From the NCBI RefSeq assembly GCF_900187645.1, contig NZ_FYEE01000015.1, positions 32,935 to 96,934 of the forward strand: a DNA stretch of 64,000 nt. Direction: 5' to 3'. This document shows, one piece after another, positions 60,528 to 64,000 of the stretch; the stretch's first letter is position 1; every line of letters starts with the position of its first letter. The notes under the pieces were generated by a model. The model was not told the DNA's origin. It did no database searches and saw only the letters and a program-made list of their open reading frames with translations. The translations under genes were made by a program, and so were the position numbers. This DNA is from Pseudomonas sp. Irchel 3E20 (GTDB lineage Bacteria > Pseudomonadota > Gammaproteobacteria > Pseudomonadales > Pseudomonadaceae).

Positions 60528-61091
60528 ATGGCGACAAAAGGCGAGGTGCGCCGCGAGCGGGTTCTGGAGGCGGCGTTGCAAGTGCTGGCGCAGCAGGGCG
60601 CCCATGGCTTTCGTATGCGTGCGGTGGCCAGCGCGGCGGACCTGTCCCTGAGCCATGTGCAGTATTACTTCCCCTCTCTGGACAGCCTGCTGGCAGCGGT
60701 GGTCGAGCGTTATCTGCGCGAGTGGGACCAGCGCCTGGCCGCGGCTCCAGACGACCTGGCCTCGGCCCTGACCCTGGTACTCGACAGCCATCTGCACTGC
60801 CAGGACTGCCAGGTGCTGTGGGAACTGTGGGCGATGGCCGGCCACGACCCGGCGGCCAACACCGCGCTGACCGGGTTCTACCAGGCCTACATCGACCGCG
60901 TGTGTGTGCTGCTGGCGCGGGACGCAGCCCAGGTGCCGGCCGAAACGATACGGGGGCGGGCGGTGTTGATCGTGGCGCTGCTGGAGGGGTTGTCGGTCCT
61001 GCGTGGGGCAGGGCGCGAGGCGGCACTGGCGCCCGAGGCCGGGGAGCAGGCCTTGGCGGCCATCATGGCTCTGGCGGCAATGCCTGTGTGA
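60528..61091 (+). CDS. TetR family transcriptional regulator
   Basis: The 187-residue regulator has the N-terminal helix-turn-helix (about 8-55) with MRAVASAADLSLSHVQYYF. ATG 60528 follows AGGAGG. It is divergent from the saccharopine-dehydrogenase-like gene and probably represses it through the palindrome at 60453. The C-terminal ligand domain is Ala/Leu-rich and does not suggest a ligand. Confidence 0.88.
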   Translation: MATKGEVRRERVLEAALQVLAQQGAHGFRMRAVASAADLSLSHVQYYFPSLDSLLAAVVERYLREWDQRLAAAPDDLASALTLVLDSHLHCQDCQVLWELWAMAGHDPAANTALTGFYQAYIDRVCVLLARDAAQVPAETIRGRAVLIVALLEGLSVLRGAGREAALAPEAGEQALAAIMALAAMPV

Positions 61092-61214
61092 TGTGTTTTT
61101 AGGAACTTTCCTACGGTTGTGGGCGTTATTTCTCGTTCTGTCCACATTCCTTTCACGAATTATTCACAAGCGCCTCGGTAGTCTCAGCTCATCCGTTAAA
61201 AAGCAGATCCATTC

Positions 61215-61244
61215 AAGCCCGTCTTCCCCAGCGGGCTTTTTTTT
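61215..61244 (+). terminator. Terminator after tetR
   Basis: AAGCCCG pairs with CGGGCTT around TCTTCCCCAG, followed by T8. Confidence 0.85.
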
Positions 61245-61354
61245 GCCTGTGTGAATCTCTCTCGCCATTGCCTGTCCAATCCTTTGTCGCCCGCACCGCG
61301 CCTTTACCGGCGCGTGGGTCGGGCACTCCCATTGCGATTCTCGAGGTTCTCGTC

Positions 61355-61768
61355 ATGCGTCTAACACTGCCTGCTCTGGTTTTCGGTCTGCTCGCCGCAC
61401 AAGGTGCAATGGCGGCAGGGGATGGCACCGCTGCCGTCGGCGGCGGCCTGGGCGGTGCCCTGGGCAACGTGGTCGGCCAGCAACTGGGCGGTAGCACCGG
61501 CGCGGCCATCGGTGCCGGCGTCGGTGGCGCGGCGGGCAGTGCGGTGGGTGCGCGCAAGGGCAGCCGCACCGAGGCCGCCATCGGTGGTGGCCTGGGCGGT
61601 GCGGGTGGCTCGGTGGTCGGTAACCAGTTGGGTGGTTCCACCGGTTCCACCATCGGCGCGGGCCTGGGCGGTGCGGCGGGTGGGGCAGTGGGCAGCAACC
61701 TGTCCAACGACGACGGCAAGAGCCACGGCAAGTCGAGCAAGCACAAGCGCAAGCACAAACGGCACTGA
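61355..61768 (+). CDS. Glycine-zipper secreted protein with an internal duplication
   Basis: The 137-residue product has a signal peptide (MRLTLPALVFGLLAAQGAMA) and a mature part built from two near-identical glycine-zipper units, about residues 29-65 and 76-112, each with GGGLGGA..G.VVG.QLGGSTG..IGAG.GGAAG.AVG. The C-terminus is Lys/His/Arg-rich. Glycine-zipper proteins insert in or attach to membranes. CGAGG precedes the ATG. The function is not known. Confidence 0.8.
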   Translation: MRLTLPALVFGLLAAQGAMAAGDGTAAVGGGLGGALGNVVGQQLGGSTGAAIGAGVGGAAGSAVGARKGSRTEAAIGGGLGGAGGSVVGNQLGGSTGSTIGAGLGGAAGGAVGSNLSNDDGKSHGKSSKHKRKHKRH

Positions 61769-61914
61769 TCGCCTGATACTGATTCTGACGTAGCCAGCGG
61801 GCTGCCCGCTGGCTACCCACGGTCCTTACCAAACACCTACACACTCTGGGTATTTGCAGGTCCCTGACCTGTGCTTTGATGCTGCGTCACACCCCGACCC
61901 AGAGACCCAGCCCC

Positions 61915-63120
61915 ATGGCCAACCCTTACCGCGAACTCTTCCAGCTCCCTGGCACCCGGGCCTTTGTCCTGGCGGGCATAGTGGCGCGCATGCCGTATTC
62001 CATGACGGGGATCGGCCTGATTACCATGCTCGCCCAATTGCAGGGCGGCTATGCCCTGGCGGGGGCGGTGGCGGCGACCTTCGCCCTGGCCACGGCCTTT
62101 TGCGCGCCCCAGGTGTCGCGCCTGGTGGACCGCTTCGGCCAGGGCCGGGTGCTGCCGCTGGCGGCGTTGGTGGGCGGCGGCGGGTTGCTGATGGTGCTGG
62201 TGTGCACCCGCTTGCAGGCGCCCCACTGGATGCTGTTCGTGTTCGCCGCGCTGGCCGGTTGCATGCCCAGCATGTCGCCCATGGTGCGGGCGCGTTGGAC
62301 GGCGCTGTACCGCGGCCAGCCACAGCTGCAAACCGCTTACGCCCTTGAGTCGGTGCTCGATGAACTGTGCTTCATCCTCGGCCCGCCCGTGGCGGTGGGT
62401 TTGTCAGTGGGCCTGTTCCCCGAGGCCGGGCCGTTGGTGGCATTGGTGATGCTGGTGATCGGCGTGACCGCGTTCGTGCTGCAACGGGCCACGGAGCCGG
62501 CGATTCACCCCCGCGCGGCCGGCCGCCAGCGCTCGGTGATCCGCAGTGGCGCGGTGCGCCTGTTGTGCCTGTTGATGATGGCCATGGGCACCATCGCCGG
62601 GGTGGTGGACGTGGTCAGCGTGGCCTTTGCCCAGCAGCAGGGGCAACCGGCGGCGGCGAGCATCGTGTTGTCGGTGTACGCCATCGGTTCGTGCGTGGCA
62701 GGCCTGGCCTTTGGCGCGTGGAAAACCGCCATCCCCTTGCCCCGCTTGTTCCTCTACGGTGGCATGGCCACGGCCCTGACCACCCTGCCTCTGTTGTTGG
62801 CCAGCGATATCCTCGGCTTGTCCCTGGCGGTGTTCGTGGCCGGTTGGTTCTTCTCCCCGACCCTGATCGTAGCCATGGCCCTGATCGAAAAACTGGTGCC
62901 GCCGGCCCGTCTTACCGAAGGCCTGACTTGGCTTATCACCGGCCTGAGCGTCGGCGTGGCGATTGGCGCCGCCGGTTCCGGCGCGTTGGTGGACCAGTTC
63001 GGCGCCCGCAGCGGTTTCTGGCTGGCGCTGGCGGCCGGGGCGGTAGTGCTGGCGGCGGCGCTGCTCAGTTACCGGCGCCTGGGCGCGGGCAGCGAAGTGC
63101 TGGTGCAGAACTTCTCCTGA
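61915..63120 (+). CDS. MFS transporter
   Basis: The 401-residue inner-membrane protein has about twelve hydrophobic helices. The loop SRLVDRFGQGRVLPL, between helices 2 and 3, matches the MFS signature (G-x-x-x-D-R-x-G). ATG 61915 is the first start that gives the usual short N-terminus. It is a probable drug or metabolite exporter of unknown substrate. Confidence 0.88.
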   Translation: MANPYRELFQLPGTRAFVLAGIVARMPYSMTGIGLITMLAQLQGGYALAGAVAATFALATAFCAPQVSRLVDRFGQGRVLPLAALVGGGGLLMVLVCTRLQAPHWMLFVFAALAGCMPSMSPMVRARWTALYRGQPQLQTAYALESVLDELCFILGPPVAVGLSVGLFPEAGPLVALVMLVIGVTAFVLQRATEPAIHPRAAGRQRSVIRSGAVRLLCLLMMAMGTIAGVVDVVSVAFAQQQGQPAAASIVLSVYAIGSCVAGLAFGAWKTAIPLPRLFLYGGMATALTTLPLLLASDILGLSLAVFVAGWFFSPTLIVAMALIEKLVPPARLTEGLTWLITGLSVGVAIGAAGSGALVDQFGARSGFWLALAAGAVVLAAALLSYRRLGAGSEVLVQNFS

Positions 63121-63402
63121 TGGGCCCCGCCCGCCGTGTGCTCCCCTTACAGATCGCGTTGTGAGGGGGCTACGGTGCCCCCCAACTGGCATGTTGCGTA
63201 GGGTTTTTCTCTAATTTATGTAGGCCGCATATTTAAACGCTCCACCCCCCCTCAATCCTCCCCCGCAACTAGGCACAATGCCGCCGCGCCCCGCTGCCTG
63301 GCGCGTTTCACATCCCAACGCTGTTAGCCTCTTTGGCGGGTTATGGCCGACTGGCTGAACTGCGAATTTCGCAACCTTATGCCTGGTTTGGATTTCACGC
63401 CC

Positions 63403-64000
63403 ATGAACCCCACTGCCCCGATCATCAGCGATCAAACACGCCTGTATTCCCTGCAAACGCCCACGTCCATGGCCCCGTTGCACGTTGAACGCTGGGCCGG
63501 CCGCGAGGCGCTTTCCGAGTTGTACCGCTGGGACGTGCTGGCCCTGAGCGCCGACCATCGCCTGCCCCTCGAGGCGATGCTCGGCGCGCCCATTACCTTG
63601 CTCACGGCCCTGGCCGATGGCAGCCACAGCCGACGCAGCGGTTTGCTCAGCCGTGTCGCCCGCCTGGGCAGCGACGGCTCCCTGACCCGCTATCACCTGA
63701 CCTTGGTGCCCTGGCTCTGGGTGTTGAGCCAGAGCTTTCGCTCCCGGGTGTTCCAAGACAGCACCGTGCAGCAGATCGTCAGCCAGGTCTTCGCCGGTTA
63801 CGAGGCCTACGCCCGTTGGCGTTTCACCCGCGACGCCGACCAGTTACTGAGCCACGTGCGCCCACGCAGTTATTGCGTGCAGTACCGCGAAACCGATTTC
63901 GACTTTGTGCAGCGGCTACTGGCCGAAGAGGGCCTGGGCTATTGCTTTGTCGAGGACCCACAAGCACCGGCCGGCCACTGCCTGGTCATCTTTGGCCAGA
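63403..64000 (+). CDS. VgrG-type type VI secretion spike protein, 3' truncated by window edge
   Basis: The frame runs open from ATG 63403 to the window end and encodes 199 residues beginning MNPTAPIISDQTRLYSLQTP. The sequence LHVERWAGREALSELYRWDV and the later YCVQYRETDFDFVQRLLAEEGLGYCF are typical of the VgrG/TssI gp27-like N-terminal domain. VgrG trimers tip the type VI secretion tube and carry effectors. No other T6SS gene is present here, so this could be an orphan vgrG with an effector downstream. Confidence 0.88.
   Translation, partial: MNPTAPIISDQTRLYSLQTPTSMAPLHVERWAGREALSELYRWDVLALSADHRLPLEAMLGAPITLLTALADGSHSRRSGLLSRVARLGSDGSLTRYHLTLVPWLWVLSQSFRSRVFQDSTVQQIVSQVFAGYEAYARWRFTRDADQLLSHVRPRSYCVQYRETDFDFVQRLLAEEGLGYCFVEDPQAPAGHCLVIFGQ

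Noticed and set aside
63163..63181. GGGGGC / GCCCCC hairpin after the MFS gene
   Set aside because: It is GC-only with no T run, so it is not called a terminator.

Overview
The window is chromosomal DNA from a Pseudomonas, most likely of the P. fluorescens group. The gene order murB - rne - rluC - HAD phosphatase - sppA - maf - yceD - rpmF - plsX - fabD - fabG - acpP - fabF - pabC - mltG - tmk - holB - tatD, then etfQO / etfBA, is the Pseudomonas housekeeping order. GC content is high, GTG/TTG starts are common, and REP-type palindromes are of the Pseudomonas kind. No integrase, transposase, CRISPR array or prophage gene was seen.

Layout. 1-5407: the end of murB, then an inserted molybdo-hydroxylase unit (2Fe-2S small subunit, Tat-exported Mo subunit, XdhC chaperone, MocA-type cytidylyltransferase). 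5464-9330: rne on the minus strand and a long divergent rne/rluC spacer with a candidate 33-codon gene. 9331-22501: the large plus-strand block for rRNA modification, fatty-acid synthesis, folate, cell-wall glycan termination and replication; pilZ, expected between holB and tatD, is absent. 22724-30189: accessory genes (class V aminotransferase, TetR, MoaA, lipoprotein, DUF1285, GNAT, Zn alcohol dehydrogenase with a divergent AraC regulator). 30257-34161: etfQO and etfBA, diverging from a spacer with a PsrA-like site. 34238-40487: a solute-binding protein, two envelope lipoproteins, a MocR regulator, small envelope and cysteine-cluster proteins, a START-domain protein and RraB.

40488-44061 is the most interesting unit. 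An NtrC-like site and a sigma-54 promoter lie in front of a three-gene operon of circularly permuted ATP-grasp, alpha-E and transglutaminase-like proteins, which suggests nitrogen-controlled peptide ligation or hydrolysis of unknown purpose. 44113-53192: a c-type cytochrome, a 31-residue membrane peptide, a second fadAB-like beta-oxidation pair, a glutamine amidotransferase, a CorA-family transporter, a PlsC-like acyltransferase, a crotonase and tRNA-Ser(GGA). 53343-59201: pcp with the DUF979/DUF969 membrane pair, an Aer-like chemoreceptor, azlCD and an NlpC/P60 hydrolase. 59368-64000: a saccharopine-dehydrogenase-like protein with a divergent TetR and a palindromic operator, a glycine-zipper protein, an MFS exporter, and the start of a VgrG (type VI secretion spike) cut by the window edge.

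All calls rest on reading translations, motifs and gene order; no database search was run. Regulatory sites are sequence matches, not demonstrated sites.
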